From UBA1573 sp016794285 (GTDB taxonomy: Bacteria; Pseudomonadota; Alphaproteobacteria; Micavibrionales; Micavibrionaceae), in the NCBI GenBank assembly GCA_016794285.1, contig JAEUKO010000054.1:1-13898 (forward strand): 13,898 bases of DNA. The letters are read 5' to 3'. The notes beneath the pieces were generated by a model. It made no database searches, had not been told where the DNA came from, and saw only the letters and a list, made by a program, of their open reading frames with translations. Positions within the stretch are counted from its first letter, which is position 1, and each line of letters starts with the position of its first letter. Shown here one piece after another: positions 1 to 8,647 of this stretch. A program made the position numbers and the translations under genes.

Positions 1-879
1 CGGTCCGAAGGCTCAAAAATGTTTGTTGCGCTTAATTCACAAGTCAAAGTGGAAGATCTGATCCGTGGGATGATTATCCAGTCAGGTAATGATGCGTGCG
101 TGGTTCTAGCGGAAGGTGTTGCCGGAAGCGAAGAAAATTTTACCGAGCTTCTGAATGCCAAGGCCAAGGAAATCGGCATGAGCGGAAGCCATTTCATGAA
201 TTCAAGCGGATGGCCAGATCCTGAGCATTACTCAACGGTGCGGGATTTAGCAGCGATGGCAAAATACTTGATTACCAACTACCCCGATGAATACAAATAT
301 TACTCCGAGAAAGAATTTACCTACAACAACATCAAACAAGGCAACCGCAACCCGTTGCTTTACAAAAACATGGGAGCGGATGGCGTAAAAACAGGCCATA
401 CCGATGATGGTGGGTATGGCTTGATTGGCTCTGCGGTTCGTGAAGGACGGCGGGTTATTATGGTCCTCAACGGAACAGCTTCTATGCAAGAACGGGCCGA
501 TGAAGCTTCCAAATTGGTCGAATGGGCTTTGGTGTCCTTCAAGAATTTGGATGTTGTCAAGAAAGGAGTGCCTTTGGCCAAAGCTCCAGTCGTGCTTGGC
601 GCAGCGCGTGAAGTAGAAATGGTGGCCGGACAAGATGTACGAACCACGGTTCCGGCCTTTGCTAAAGATGCTTTCAATCTACAGGTGGTTTATGCGGCCC
701 CGCTCGTTGCCCCGATTTCTGCCGGACAGGAAGTTGGAAAGGTGAATGTGACTCTTGCCTCTGGACAATCTTTGAGTGTTCCTTTGCTGGCGGCGCAGGA
801 TGTTCCCCAAAGCAGTTTCTTCTCTCGCGTTGCTGAAAAATTCATGATCCTGTTGGTGGGAGTTCCTAAATATCAATGA
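1..879 (+). CDS. D-alanyl-D-alanine carboxypeptidase, PBP5/DacA family (5'-truncated)
   Basis: Penicillin-binding serine peptidase that removes the terminal D-alanine from peptidoglycan pentapeptides in the periplasm. The reading frame is open from base 1, where the residues RSEGSKMF match family sequence upstream of the SxN motif. The true start, signal peptide and catalytic SxxK therefore lie outside the window, probably about 100 residues missing. Visible motifs are SGN at 82-90 and KTG at 388-396, the latter inside GVKTGHTDDGGYGLIGSA. The last third, from about base 550, fits the beta-rich PBP5 C-terminal domain. It ends in a short amphipathic or hydrophobic stretch (FFSRVAEKFMILLVGV) of the kind that anchors these enzymes to the outer face of the inner membrane. 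The stop codon overlaps the tmk start by 4 nt (ATGA), which implies cotranscription. The family assignment is secure; which dac paralogue it is cannot be decided. Confidence 0.95.
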   Translation, partial: RSEGSKMFVALNSQVKVEDLIRGMIIQSGNDACVVLAEGVAGSEENFTELLNAKAKEIGMSGSHFMNSSGWPDPEHYSTVRDLAAMAKYLITNYPDEYKYYSEKEFTYNNIKQGNRNPLLYKNMGADGVKTGHTDDGGYGLIGSAVREGRRVIMVLNGTASMQERADEASKLVEWALVSFKNLDVVKKGVPLAKAPVVLGAAREVEMVAGQDVRTTVPAFAKDAFNLQVVYAAPLVAPISAGQEVGKVNVTLASGQSLSVPLLAAQDVPQSSFFSRVAEKFMILLVGVPKYQ

Positions 880-1559
880 TGCTCTCTACATCCCAAAACC
901 GAGGATTTTTTCTGACTCTTGAGGGAGGGGAGGGGGCTGGAAAAACCACACAATCGAGGTTGATCAAAGACTATCTCGTTTCAAGAGGCCACGAGGTTAT
1001 ATTAACCCGCGAGCCCGGGGGAACCCCAGAATCCGAAAAAATAAGAGATCTTTTGGTTCAGCGTGATGGGGGAGATTGGACCCCGCTTGCAGAGTGTCTT
1101 CTCTTTTTTACAGCGCGCCTCATGCACGTTGAAAAGCTTATCCAGCCAGCCTTAAAGGCAGGAAAAATTATCATTTGTGACCGTTTCACCGATTCAACGC
1201 GGGTTTATCAGGGATGTGGACATGGCTTTGATCCTGATCTGATTGAGCGCGTTAAAAAATTAGTACTCGGTGATTTCGAGCCGGATATGACCTTGATTTT
1301 TGACGTGCCTGTAGATGTTGGGCTTGAGCGTTCTTTTGCCCAAAAAACAAAGGCACAAGGCATTTCCGTCGCAGCCAAAGAGGCTACGGAAGATCGCTTC
1401 GAGAAACTTGATCGAGGCTTCCATGAACGCATTCGCCAAGGATTTTTAGAAATTAGCAGAACCCATCCGCAGCGATGCCATGTTCTCGATGCCCTTAAAT
1501 CTTCCGAAGAGGTTTTTGCAGATATTCTAAGCGTGCTTCCTGAAAGTTTGAGGGCGTGA
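876..1559 (+). CDS. tmk: Thymidylate kinase
   Basis: Phosphorylates dTMP to dTDP with ATP in the cytoplasm, an essential step of dTTP synthesis. At 227 aa it is close to the usual 205-230. The P-loop GGEGAGKT is at residues 17-24, the substrate-binding segment TREPGGTP is at about 44-51, and the DRF motif (DR[YF] of the family) is at 102-104 followed by DSTRVYQG. A lid region with ATEDRFEKLDRGF comes near residue 170. The first ATG (876) overlaps the preceding stop. A second in-frame ATG follows immediately at 879, so the start is uncertain by one codon. A weak GGGAG lies 13 nt upstream, which suggests translational coupling to the carboxypeptidase gene. The 3' end overlaps the start of holB. 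The tmk-holB pairing is widely conserved in bacteria. Confidence 0.97.
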   Translation: MMLSTSQNRGFFLTLEGGEGAGKTTQSRLIKDYLVSRGHEVILTREPGGTPESEKIRDLLVQRDGGDWTPLAECLLFFTARLMHVEKLIQPALKAGKIIICDRFTDSTRVYQGCGHGFDPDLIERVKKLVLGDFEPDMTLIFDVPVDVGLERSFAQKTKAQGISVAAKEATEDRFEKLDRGFHERIRQGFLEISRTHPQRCHVLDALKSSEEVFADILSVLPESLRA

Positions 1560-2743
1560 TGCTGTTTGCAGATGACCCAGATTCCACATCTTTGTTTGAT
1601 GAAGAAGAAGATTTAGACGATCTGGTTGATGTCTCTGAAACGAAGGAAATACCAGCCGTTAAATCGGCGCGGGCGCAAACCGAAATGCTGGGGCATGATG
1701 TTATTTCAGACCAGTTGCTACATATGTTTTCAACAGGCCGAATGCCCCATGGTTTGGTTTTTGCGGGGCCGAGTGGCGTAGGAAAATCAACAATGGCGTT
1801 TCGCTTGGCGCGGTTTCTGCTCTCCCAAGCAAAGAGAGAAGATACCGGACCGAGTTTGTTTGGCGAGGCCTCCCCCCTTCCAGAGCCTGCACAAGCCAAA
1901 GATTTGTCCGTTGAGCCAAGCCATCCGGTCTTTTCGCAGGTAGCCAGTGGAGGACACCCGGACCTTCTGACAGTTGAGCGTATGTCGGATGACAAAACAG
2001 GCCGCTTAAAGGGAAGTGTGAGTGTTGAAGATATTCGCCGCATTGCCCCTTTTATGCGCATGACACCTTCTGTTGAAAAAGGGTGGCGAATTGTCGTTAT
2101 TGACGATGCCGACACCATGACGCGCAGCAGCCAGAACAGCCTCTTGAAAATTCTGGAGGAGCCTCCGGAAAGGGCTTTGCTGATTTTGGTGACCCATCGG
2201 TCAGGGGCTCTTTTACCAACTATTTTCTCCCGCTGCGTTGTTTTCAATTTTTCGCCGCTTTCGGAAGCGCAAATTCTTTCGGTACTTGAGAAATATAGAC
2301 TTGAACCTGCCTTGCAAGAAATCGTCGTATGGATGGCGCGGGGGAGCTTGGGCAAAGCTCTCGAATATGCTTCTCACAAAGATCATCTTTCCCAGATTAA
2401 AAAAACACTGGCCCTTTTAACAACAGGCAGCCAACTGGATTGGCCCACTATTCAGGCGTTTGCAGGCGAAATTGGCGGGAAGGGCAACGAAGACTCGCAG
2501 AAAATCTTCGAAGAAACCATGTCTTGGGCGGGCTCATGGCTTGCCAAACACGTTGCGCTTGGGCAAACATGGCCGAAAAACCTCTATTTAGAGGGAATCC
2601 AAGGGCTTCTTGCCCAGTTGACACTTGCGGATTCCTTGAAAATCTGCGACAGCTTAGAGGGCCATTTCGAGATGGTTCGGACCGGAAATCTGGATAAACG
2701 TTTTCTGGTTATGGGCGCGTATATGGCTTTTGAGACCCGTTAG
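1559..2743 (+). CDS. holB: DNA polymerase III subunit delta'
   Basis: Clamp-loader subunit that helps place the beta sliding clamp on primed DNA. It is a AAA+ family protein with Walker A GPSGVGKS near residues 70-77, a stretch reading VVIDDADTMTRSSQNSLLKI followed by LEEPPE, and the SRC motif near residue 225. About 40 acidic residues (DEEEDLDDL and flanking) precede the AAA+ core. The segment that binds zinc through four cysteines in E. coli delta' reads SHPVFSQVASGGHPDL here and has no cysteines; I believe this is common in alphaproteobacteria. Two starts are possible: GTG at 1556, overlapping the tmk stop by 4 nt, or ATG at 1559, overlapping by 1 nt. I chose ATG because AGGG at 1551-1554 is better spaced for it. 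The C-terminal part (from about residue 240) is weakly conserved, as expected. Confidence 0.93.
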   Translation: MLFADDPDSTSLFDEEEDLDDLVDVSETKEIPAVKSARAQTEMLGHDVISDQLLHMFSTGRMPHGLVFAGPSGVGKSTMAFRLARFLLSQAKREDTGPSLFGEASPLPEPAQAKDLSVEPSHPVFSQVASGGHPDLLTVERMSDDKTGRLKGSVSVEDIRRIAPFMRMTPSVEKGWRIVVIDDADTMTRSSQNSLLKILEEPPERALLILVTHRSGALLPTIFSRCVVFNFSPLSEAQILSVLEKYRLEPALQEIVVWMARGSLGKALEYASHKDHLSQIKKTLALLTTGSQLDWPTIQAFAGEIGGKGNEDSQKIFEETMSWAGSWLAKHVALGQTWPKNLYLEGIQGLLAQLTLADSLKICDSLEGHFEMVRTGNLDKRFLVMGAYMAFETR

Positions 2744-2758
2744 AGTTGTTGAGCTGCC

Positions 2759-4321
2759 ATGACAAATACCAAAAATTATTATATCACCACGCCCATTTAC
2801 TATGTGAACGATGTTCCCCATTTAGGCCATACTTACACAACAATTGCTTGTGACGTTCTGGCGCGCTTCAAACGGCTAGATGGATATGATGTCAAATTTT
2901 TGACCGGAACAGATGAACATGGATTAAAAGTCCATCAATCTGCGGCCAAAGCAGGAATGTCACCACAAGACTTTACCGATAAAGTTTCTCAAAATTTCCG
3001 TGACCTGTGTTCGGTCATGAACTATTCCAATGATGATTTTATTCGCACAACCGAAGAACGACATAAAAAATCTTGCCAGCACCTCTGGAATACCTTGATT
3101 GAAAAGGGCGAAATTTACCTTGATAAATATGCAGGATGGTACGCCGTTCGCGATGAAGCCTATTACGCTGAAGACGAATTGCGGGACGGTCCCAACGGCA
3201 AAAAATTTGCACCCTCAGGGGCTGAAGTTGAATGGATGGAAGAAGAAAGTTATTTCTTTCGCCTGTCCGCCTGGCAAGATAAATTACTAGCGTTTTATGA
3301 CTCCCATCCTGACTTTGTTTTACCTGAAACACGGTTTAACGAGGTCAAAAGCTTTGTCCGTGGTGGACTGAACGACCTCTCGGTTAGCCGGACAACATTT
3401 GATTGGGGCGTTCCGGTTCCGGGCAATGATAAGCACGTCATGTATGTATGGATTGACGCTCTGACCAACTACATTACGGCCCTAGGCTATCCTGACACTC
3501 AATCGCCTGACTTCAAAAAATTCTGGCCAGCAGATATTCACATGGTGGGCAAAGATATTTTGCGCTTCCATGCCGTTTATTGGCCCGCTTTCCTCATGGC
3601 TGCGGGGCTGGAACCGCCAAGGCGCGTCTTTGCCCACGGTTGGTGGACCATTGAAGGCGAGAAAATGTCTAAATCCTTGGGGAACGTTATCTCCCCCTAT
3701 GATCTGGTTGAAAAATACGGGGTGGATGCCTCCCGCTTTTTTGTGATGCGCGAGGTTCCTTTCGGGGGAGACGGCGATTTTTCTCACGCCAATGCCGTGG
3801 CACGGATCAACAGTGACCTTTCGAATGGGCTTGGCAATCTAGCGCAGCGGACATTGTCGTTCATCTATAAGAACTGTGAGGGAAAAATTCCCGCTCTATC
3901 CGCTTTGAGCGAAAAAGATAAAGCTCTTCTTGCAAAGGCTCAGGACGAGATGCTGAAAACGGTCAGAAAAGAACTTGATCTGCAACGTTTTCACAAAGCC
4001 CTTGAGACCATCTGGTCAGTGGTCGATGCCGCCAATGTCTATATTGATACGGAAGCTCCGTGGGCTCTCAAGAAAACAGATCTTTCTCGGATGGGAACGG
4101 TGCTTTACGTCCTGACCGAAGTTATTCGCTGCCTCTCCCTCATCATTCAACCCGTCATGCCTACAGCTTCGGCGAAGTTGCTGGATCAGCTTTGTATTCC
4201 GTTGGATAAACGTGGATTTGAACAGCTTTGCGCCAAGGGTGCCATTGCCTCTGGAACGGTGATTGACCAGCCGCAAGGGGTTTTTCCGCGTCTTATCGAG
4301 ACGGCTGTTGCCGCTGAATAG
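2759..4321 (+). CDS. metG: Methionine--tRNA ligase
   Basis: Charges tRNA-Met (initiator and elongator) with methionine using ATP. It is a class I synthetase with the HIGH-type signature HLGH at residues 21-24 and KMSKS at 302-306. The anticodon-binding helical domain follows, including about residues 420-430 (WSVVDAANVYID) and APWAL. The length is 520 aa. The connective region around residue 140 reads DEAYYAEDEL and has no CxxC pairs, so this is the zinc-free form. There is no C-terminal tRNA-binding EMAP/Trbp111-like domain. It starts 15 nt after the holB stop, with only a weak Shine-Dalgarno. The 12-nt gap to tatD keeps it within the same operon. The assignment is certain from the motifs. 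Confidence 0.98.
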   Translation: MTNTKNYYITTPIYYVNDVPHLGHTYTTIACDVLARFKRLDGYDVKFLTGTDEHGLKVHQSAAKAGMSPQDFTDKVSQNFRDLCSVMNYSNDDFIRTTEERHKKSCQHLWNTLIEKGEIYLDKYAGWYAVRDEAYYAEDELRDGPNGKKFAPSGAEVEWMEEESYFFRLSAWQDKLLAFYDSHPDFVLPETRFNEVKSFVRGGLNDLSVSRTTFDWGVPVPGNDKHVMYVWIDALTNYITALGYPDTQSPDFKKFWPADIHMVGKDILRFHAVYWPAFLMAAGLEPPRRVFAHGWWTIEGEKMSKSLGNVISPYDLVEKYGVDASRFFVMREVPFGGDGDFSHANAVARINSDLSNGLGNLAQRTLSFIYKNCEGKIPALSALSEKDKALLAKAQDEMLKTVRKELDLQRFHKALETIWSVVDAANVYIDTEAPWALKKTDLSRMGTVLYVLTEVIRCLSLIIQPVMPTASAKLLDQLCIPLDKRGFEQLCAKGAIASGTVIDQPQGVFPRLIETAVAAE

Positions 4322-4333
4322 GGGAACCCGATC

Positions 4334-5131
4334 ATGTGGATTGATAGCCATTGCCATCTGGACCACAAACGGTTTACTCCTGAAAATGGTTTGGACGCTG
4401 TTTTGCTGCAATCCTCCCTTTGCGGAGTTGAGGGAATGCTCTCGGTAAATTGCCAGATCAGAGAAGAGTTTCCAAGTCTTCTTGCTCTCGTTAAGCCGCT
4501 GCATAATGTTTGGTGTTCGGTTGGAACTCATCCCCACGAAGCGGGACGAGATGACGAAAAAACCGTTTCCCTGTCAGAACTTGTTTCCTTGGCAACCTCG
4601 GACGAAAAAGTTGTAGCGATTGGAGAAACGGGACTTGATTATTTCTACAAGCTCTCCTCCCCTGAAGATCAGGCCATCTGTTTTCGGCGACATATTCAGG
4701 CTTGCCTTGCAACAGATCTTCCTATGATTGTTCATGCGCGTGATGCGGATGCGGACATTGCTCAAATTATCCGCGAAGAAACCGAAGGGAAGGGGATGCG
4801 GGGCGTAATGCATTGTTTCAGTTCCGGCCCTGCCCTTGCCGAAGCGGCGTTAGAGCTTGGGTTTCATATTTCTTTCTCTGGAATTTTAACTTTCAAAAAA
4901 TCCGAAGACCTAAGGGAAATTGCCAAAAAAGTTCCTCTAGATCGGCTTTTGGTAGAAACAGACTCTCCGTTTCTTGCCCCAGAACCTCATCGCGGCGAAA
5001 TGAATACACCAGCCTATGTCCCCTTGACCGGAAAAGTATTGGCTGACATTCACGAACGTTCTATCGAGGATATGGCCGCCATCACAACACAGAACTTTTT
5101 TGCCCTATTTAACAAAGCTCACCTCATATAG
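4334..5131 (+). CDS. tatD: TatD family metal-dependent hydrolase (DNase)
   Basis: TIM-barrel amidohydrolase-like nuclease. Characterised family members are Mg2+-dependent 3'-5' exonucleases acting on DNA and RNA in the cytoplasm. Metal-ligand motifs appear in order: DSHCHLD (residues 4-10), IGETGLDY with Glu98, VHARDAD, MHCFSSG, and VETDSPFLAPEPHRG near the C-terminus. The length of 265 aa is normal. The start ATG is preceded by GGGGA at 4321-4325 with 8-nt spacing, which overlaps the metG stop region. The position directly after metG is a very common arrangement in bacteria. Which TatD/YcfH/YjjV subtype it represents cannot be decided from sequence alone; the metG neighbour favours the YcfH type. 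Confidence 0.95.
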   Translation: MWIDSHCHLDHKRFTPENGLDAVLLQSSLCGVEGMLSVNCQIREEFPSLLALVKPLHNVWCSVGTHPHEAGRDDEKTVSLSELVSLATSDEKVVAIGETGLDYFYKLSSPEDQAICFRRHIQACLATDLPMIVHARDADADIAQIIREETEGKGMRGVMHCFSSGPALAEAALELGFHISFSGILTFKKSEDLREIAKKVPLDRLLVETDSPFLAPEPHRGEMNTPAYVPLTGKVLADIHERSIEDMAAITTQNFFALFNKAHLI

Positions 5132-5135
5132 GAGG
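5130..5135 (+). promoter_or_regulatory. Strong Shine-Dalgarno for the MBL-fold gene, overlapping the tatD stop
   Basis: AGGAGG starts inside the TAG stop codon of tatD and sits 5 nt before the ATG at 5141. It is the strongest ribosome-binding site in the left operon. The overlap with the stop codon lets terminating ribosomes uncover or reuse the site. It supports the chosen start of the downstream gene. Confidence 0.8.
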
Positions 5136-5140
5136 AATTC

Positions 5141-5953
5141 ATGGAAGATATAATCCTGACAGTTCTTGGGTGCTCAGACTCTTACGGAACACCTCGCGCC
5201 GGTGGGGATTGGGGGGAATGTGATGAGACCGAACCAAAGAATACGCGGACACGTTCCAGCCTTTTGATTTCTGATGGGGCCAGTACCTTGATTGTTGATA
5301 CGGGGCCGGATTTTAGACTCCAAACAGTGCGAGAGGGGATCAAACTCATTGACGGGGTTTTTTACACCCATGAACATTCGGATCATATCAATGGGTTTGA
5401 TGATTTGCGGGTTTTTTTTGAAAGAGCGAAAAAACAAATACCTGTCTTCTCTGTATCTGAAACTCTTGTTGAAATACAACGCCGTTTTCCTCACGCTTTT
5501 ATCCAGACCTCTCCGACCTATCCTCCCACAGTTACGCCCCGAACCATTGCGCCTACTAATTTAGCAAAACCTCAATTTATTGCCGGAATCGAATTAATTC
5601 CCTTTTTGCAAAAACATGGGCAAGGGCAATCATTGGGGTTGCGGATTGGCGACGTTGCCTATTCGACCGATATGTCTAATCTGGATGATGCCGCCATAAA
5701 TGTTCTAAGGGGTGTTAAAGTTTGGATTGCCGACTGTGCGGACTACTTTTTTGAAACAGCTTTCGTTCACTGCAACTGGAAGAAGCTTCAAGAACTCAAC
5801 GCAAAAATAGGGGCAGAAAAAGTTTATCTCAGTCACATGAAACACAATGCCGACTATCAAAAGATGAATAATTCTTTGCCTGCGGGTTATCGTATGTCGT
5901 TTGATGGGCTCAAAATCCGTGCCAATGGAACGGTTCTAAACGATGAAGGTTGA
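5141..5953 (+). CDS. MBL fold metallo-hydrolase (PhnP-like)
   Basis: Metallo-beta-lactamase-fold hydrolase of 270 aa. The metal-binding HxHxDH motif is at residues 77-82 (HEHSDH). Further likely ligands are His159 (KHGQG), Asp177 (STDMS) and His232 (LSHMKH). The N-terminal LGCSDSYGTPR and the central DVAYSTDMSNL resemble the PhnP / cyclic-phosphate phosphodiesterase branch, whose best-known member opens ribosyl 1,2-cyclic phosphate. No phn genes are nearby, so a role in phosphonate use is not supported. In alphaproteobacteria a homologue very often sits directly after metG-tatD, as here, and its physiological substrate is unknown to me. The 3' end overlaps queA by 11 nt. The fold is certain; the substrate is not known. 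Confidence 0.92.
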   Translation: MEDIILTVLGCSDSYGTPRAGGDWGECDETEPKNTRTRSSLLISDGASTLIVDTGPDFRLQTVREGIKLIDGVFYTHEHSDHINGFDDLRVFFERAKKQIPVFSVSETLVEIQRRFPHAFIQTSPTYPPTVTPRTIAPTNLAKPQFIAGIELIPFLQKHGQGQSLGLRIGDVAYSTDMSNLDDAAINVLRGVKVWIADCADYFFETAFVHCNWKKLQELNAKIGAEKVYLSHMKHNADYQKMNNSLPAGYRMSFDGLKIRANGTVLNDEG

Positions 5954-6986
5954 CCTGTTTGATTTTGATCTGCCTGAGAGCGCGATTGCTCTTCGTCCGG
6001 CAGAGCCAAAAGATTCCGCAAAGATGCTGATTGTAAAAGATGGAAACTTTGCAGATTCTCAAGTTTGCGACTTACCAGAGTTTTTAACTTCCAAAGATTT
6101 GATTGTCTTTAACGATACCAAAGTCATTCCGGCTTATCTGATAGGGCGGCGGGGCGAGGCTCAATTTGAGTGCAATCTTCATAAACGGGAGTCCCCGATT
6201 GAATGGCGAGCTTTTGCGAAGAAAGCCAAAAGGCTAAAAACCGGAGATTTGATCGAATTTGGAGAAGGTCTTCTCAGCGCAACGATTGCCGAAAAAGGGG
6301 AGGGGGGAGAAATCCTCCTGCGGTTTGATGTTAAGGCAGGGGAGCTTGAAAGAAAGCTTGAGGACGTTGGAACAATGCCCCTGCCCCCTTATATCGCATC
6401 CAAACGCGATGTGGATGAGAAAGATTCCTCCGACTATCAAACAATTTTTGCTTCTCGTGATGGGGCAGTGGCTGCGCCAACCGCATCTTTGCATTTCACG
6501 GAAAATTTATTGTTGGCTCTATCAAAAAGAGGGGTTCGTTCTGCCACACTGACCCTCCATGTTGGTGCAGGAACTTTTTTGCCTGTTAAGGCGGAAGACA
6601 CAAACGACCACAAAATGCACGCCGAATGGGGAGAGATTTCTCCGCTGGTGGCCGACCTCATCAACGAAACACGGAGGCAAGGGGGACGCGTTATCGCAGT
6701 CGGGACAACGGTTTTGCGACTTTTGGAATCAGCTTCCACTCCCGAAGGGATTGTTCAACCTTTTCAGGGAGAAACCCGCATTTTTATCACGCCCGGGTAT
6801 AAATTCAGGGCTGTGGACATTCTCATGACCAATTTTCATCTGCCCAAATCAACGCTTTTTATGCTGGTTTCGGCCTTTGCGGGCCTCAAAACAATGAAAG
6901 AAGCCTATGCCCATGCCATTAAAACAGGGTATCGCTTTTATTCCTATGGGGATTCCAGCCTATTATTCAGAGATTCCGCTTTATAA
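5943..6986 (+). CDS. queA: S-adenosylmethionine:tRNA ribosyltransferase-isomerase
   Basis: Transfers and isomerises the ribosyl group of S-adenosylmethionine onto preQ1 at tRNA position 34, giving epoxyqueuosine, the penultimate step of queuosine synthesis. The length of 347 aa is typical. Family signatures are the N-terminal DFDLPESAIALRPAEPKD, then GTMPLPPYI, GAVAAPTASLHFT, LTLHVGAGTFLPVK and near the end TNFHLPKSTLFMLVSAFAG. The ATG lies inside the end of the MBL-fold gene (11-nt overlap, different frame), so translation is probably coupled. The usual partner tgt is not in this window. It is the last gene of the tightly packed left operon. I am confident of the function. Confidence 0.97.
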   Translation: MKVDLFDFDLPESAIALRPAEPKDSAKMLIVKDGNFADSQVCDLPEFLTSKDLIVFNDTKVIPAYLIGRRGEAQFECNLHKRESPIEWRAFAKKAKRLKTGDLIEFGEGLLSATIAEKGEGGEILLRFDVKAGELERKLEDVGTMPLPPYIASKRDVDEKDSSDYQTIFASRDGAVAAPTASLHFTENLLLALSKRGVRSATLTLHVGAGTFLPVKAEDTNDHKMHAEWGEISPLVADLINETRRQGGRVIAVGTTVLRLLESASTPEGIVQPFQGETRIFITPGYKFRAVDILMTNFHLPKSTLFMLVSAFAGLKTMKEAYAHAIKTGYRFYSYGDSSLLFRDSAL

Positions 6987-7048
6987 GCCTTCTTCTGTTG
7001 GCTACAATCGGGGCACTTTTACAACTTGGGAAAAGATAATTATAAAAA

Positions 7049-8617
7049 ATGGAATGGTTATTTGATCCAACAGTTTGGGTTGGCTTGTTTGCCTTGATCC
7101 TGTTGGAGTTGGTTCTTGGTCTGGACAATCTGGTTTTTATTGCCATTTTGGCCCAGAGACTCCCCCCCCAACAACGCAATCTAGCGTGCAAAGTCGGCCT
7201 GTTATTGGCCCTTGGCATTCGCTTTGTTCTTCTTGCCTTCGTTTCGCATCTTGCGACTTTGAATGAGCCTATCGTTGAATTATTCGGAAGCACTTTCTCA
7301 GGCCGTGAACTTCTCATGCTCTTCGGAGGTATCTTCCTACTTTATAAGGCAACGGGAGAAATTCACGGACGACTGGAAGGGAAAAATCATTCGGAAGGCA
7401 AGGCCTCTCTCAAAGCCAATTTCTGGATGGTGGTTGCCCAAATTGTTGTGCTGGATGCGGTTTTCTCTCTGGACGCCGTCATTACCGCTGTGGGTATGAC
7501 CGAACATCTTCCTGTCATGTGGATTGCGGTTGCCTCTGCTATTTTCTTGATGATTGCAGTCAGTGCGCCGTTAATTCGCTTTGTTAACCAACACCCAACC
7601 ATTGTTATGCTGTGTCTTGGCTTTTTGCTGATGGTTGGCTTTAGCTTGATGGCAGAAGGTTTTGGCATCCATATTCCCAAGGGCTATCTTTACGCCGCGA
7701 TTGGCTTTTCTGTTACCGTTGAGTTTTTCAACCAATTTGCCCAGATTAAGCTCAAAAAGCGGGTCTCCGAACCTTCGGATATGCGCCAACGGACAGCCGA
7801 TGCCGTTCTGCGTGTTCTCGGGGCCCGAGATGTGGATGATGCAGCTCAAGACAGTCATGAATTAGGGGTTTTGCTACAACAAGCCTCCCATGAAGATTTG
7901 CTCAGTCCCTTTGAAAAAGACTTGCTGAAGGGGGTTTTGAACCTGACTGAACGCCCTATCAGCACCATCATGACACCTCGAACAGACATTGAATGGCTGG
8001 ATATTGGCGAGAATGATGAAGGAATCCGCAACCAGATTGTTGAAACGTCCCGTTCTCAGCTTTTGGTTGGCAAGGATGACATTGACTCCGCTTTAGGGGT
8101 TATAAACCGTGAGGATTTTCTTCCGTTCCTGATCCGTGAAAACCGGATGCCTGCCATTTCAAAAATTATGAAAGAGCCGCTGTTTATTCACGAAAACACC
8201 AGCATCCTGAAGGCTCTTGAAACCATCAAAAATGCACGGGCAGATATGGTTGTCGTGCTTGATGAATTTGGCGTGGTCATGGGGGTTGTCACACACCATG
8301 ACTTGCTGGAAGCCATTGCCGGAGAATTTCCAGAGAGCGACGATGTCGAAGTCGAGATGGAAATTGAAAAGCAAGAAGACGGCAGCTTTATCATTGATGG
8401 CAAAGCCTCTATTTACGAGGTCTGCAACAAAACCGGACTGGATTATGAGCCTGAAGGAAAATTTGCAACTTTTGCCGGATTTATCTTGCACGAATTCGCC
8501 CGTATTCCGGTTCTAAACGAACGATTGAAATGGAAAGATTGGGAAATTGTCATCTTGGAACTTGATGGCAAACGCATTGGCCGCGTTCAACTGACCAGAA
8601 CAGAAGTTTCTTGGTGA
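7049..8617 (+). CDS. TerC family membrane protein with CBS pair and CorC_HlyC domain (YoaE/YegH type)
   Basis: Inner-membrane protein of 522 aa. The TerC domain occupies about residues 1-230, with seven likely membrane segments. It carries paired acidic motifs in helices, LGLDNLVF near residue 24 and FSLDAVITA near 147, typical of TerC/LysE-superfamily metal transporters. A CBS domain pair follows at about 295-425 (TIMTPRTDIEW to VVLDEFGVVMGVVTHHD), then a CorC_HlyC transporter-associated domain at about 440-515. The order and the N-terminus (MEWLFDPTVW, ELVLGLDNLVFIAILA) match E. coli YoaE/YegH, which are poorly characterised. TerC relatives have been implicated in Mn2+ export and metalation of secreted proteins; applying that here is inference. 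The gene lies 62 nt after queA. A weak promoter-like pair (TTGGCT at 6998, TACAAC at 7020) in that gap could drive it, but readthrough from queA is equally possible. GGGAAAAG precedes the start. Confidence 0.93.
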   Translation: MEWLFDPTVWVGLFALILLELVLGLDNLVFIAILAQRLPPQQRNLACKVGLLLALGIRFVLLAFVSHLATLNEPIVELFGSTFSGRELLMLFGGIFLLYKATGEIHGRLEGKNHSEGKASLKANFWMVVAQIVVLDAVFSLDAVITAVGMTEHLPVMWIAVASAIFLMIAVSAPLIRFVNQHPTIVMLCLGFLLMVGFSLMAEGFGIHIPKGYLYAAIGFSVTVEFFNQFAQIKLKKRVSEPSDMRQRTADAVLRVLGARDVDDAAQDSHELGVLLQQASHEDLLSPFEKDLLKGVLNLTERPISTIMTPRTDIEWLDIGENDEGIRNQIVETSRSQLLVGKDDIDSALGVINREDFLPFLIRENRMPAISKIMKEPLFIHENTSILKALETIKNARADMVVVLDEFGVVMGVVTHHDLLEAIAGEFPESDDVEVEMEIEKQEDGSFIIDGKASIYEVCNKTGLDYEPEGKFATFAGFILHEFARIPVLNERLKWKDWEIVILELDGKRIGRVQLTRTEVSW

Positions 8618-8647
8618 GCATAAAAAACTATATTTGAACGACCGATA

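Noticed and set aside
1495..2355. A 286-codon open frame on the minus strand opposite holB
   Set aside because: It lies antisense to a clearly identified gene, its translation is Ser/Arg-rich without domain motifs, and it has no convincing ribosome-binding site. It is a shadow of holB.
4016..4537. A 173-codon minus-strand open frame across the metG-tatD junction
   Set aside because: It overlaps two certain genes and has no motifs. It fits a chance open frame caused by codon bias.
5141..5953. Naming the MBL-fold gene phnP
   Set aside because: The motifs resemble PhnP, but there are no phosphonate genes nearby and the metG-tatD context points to a separate conserved family of unknown substrate.
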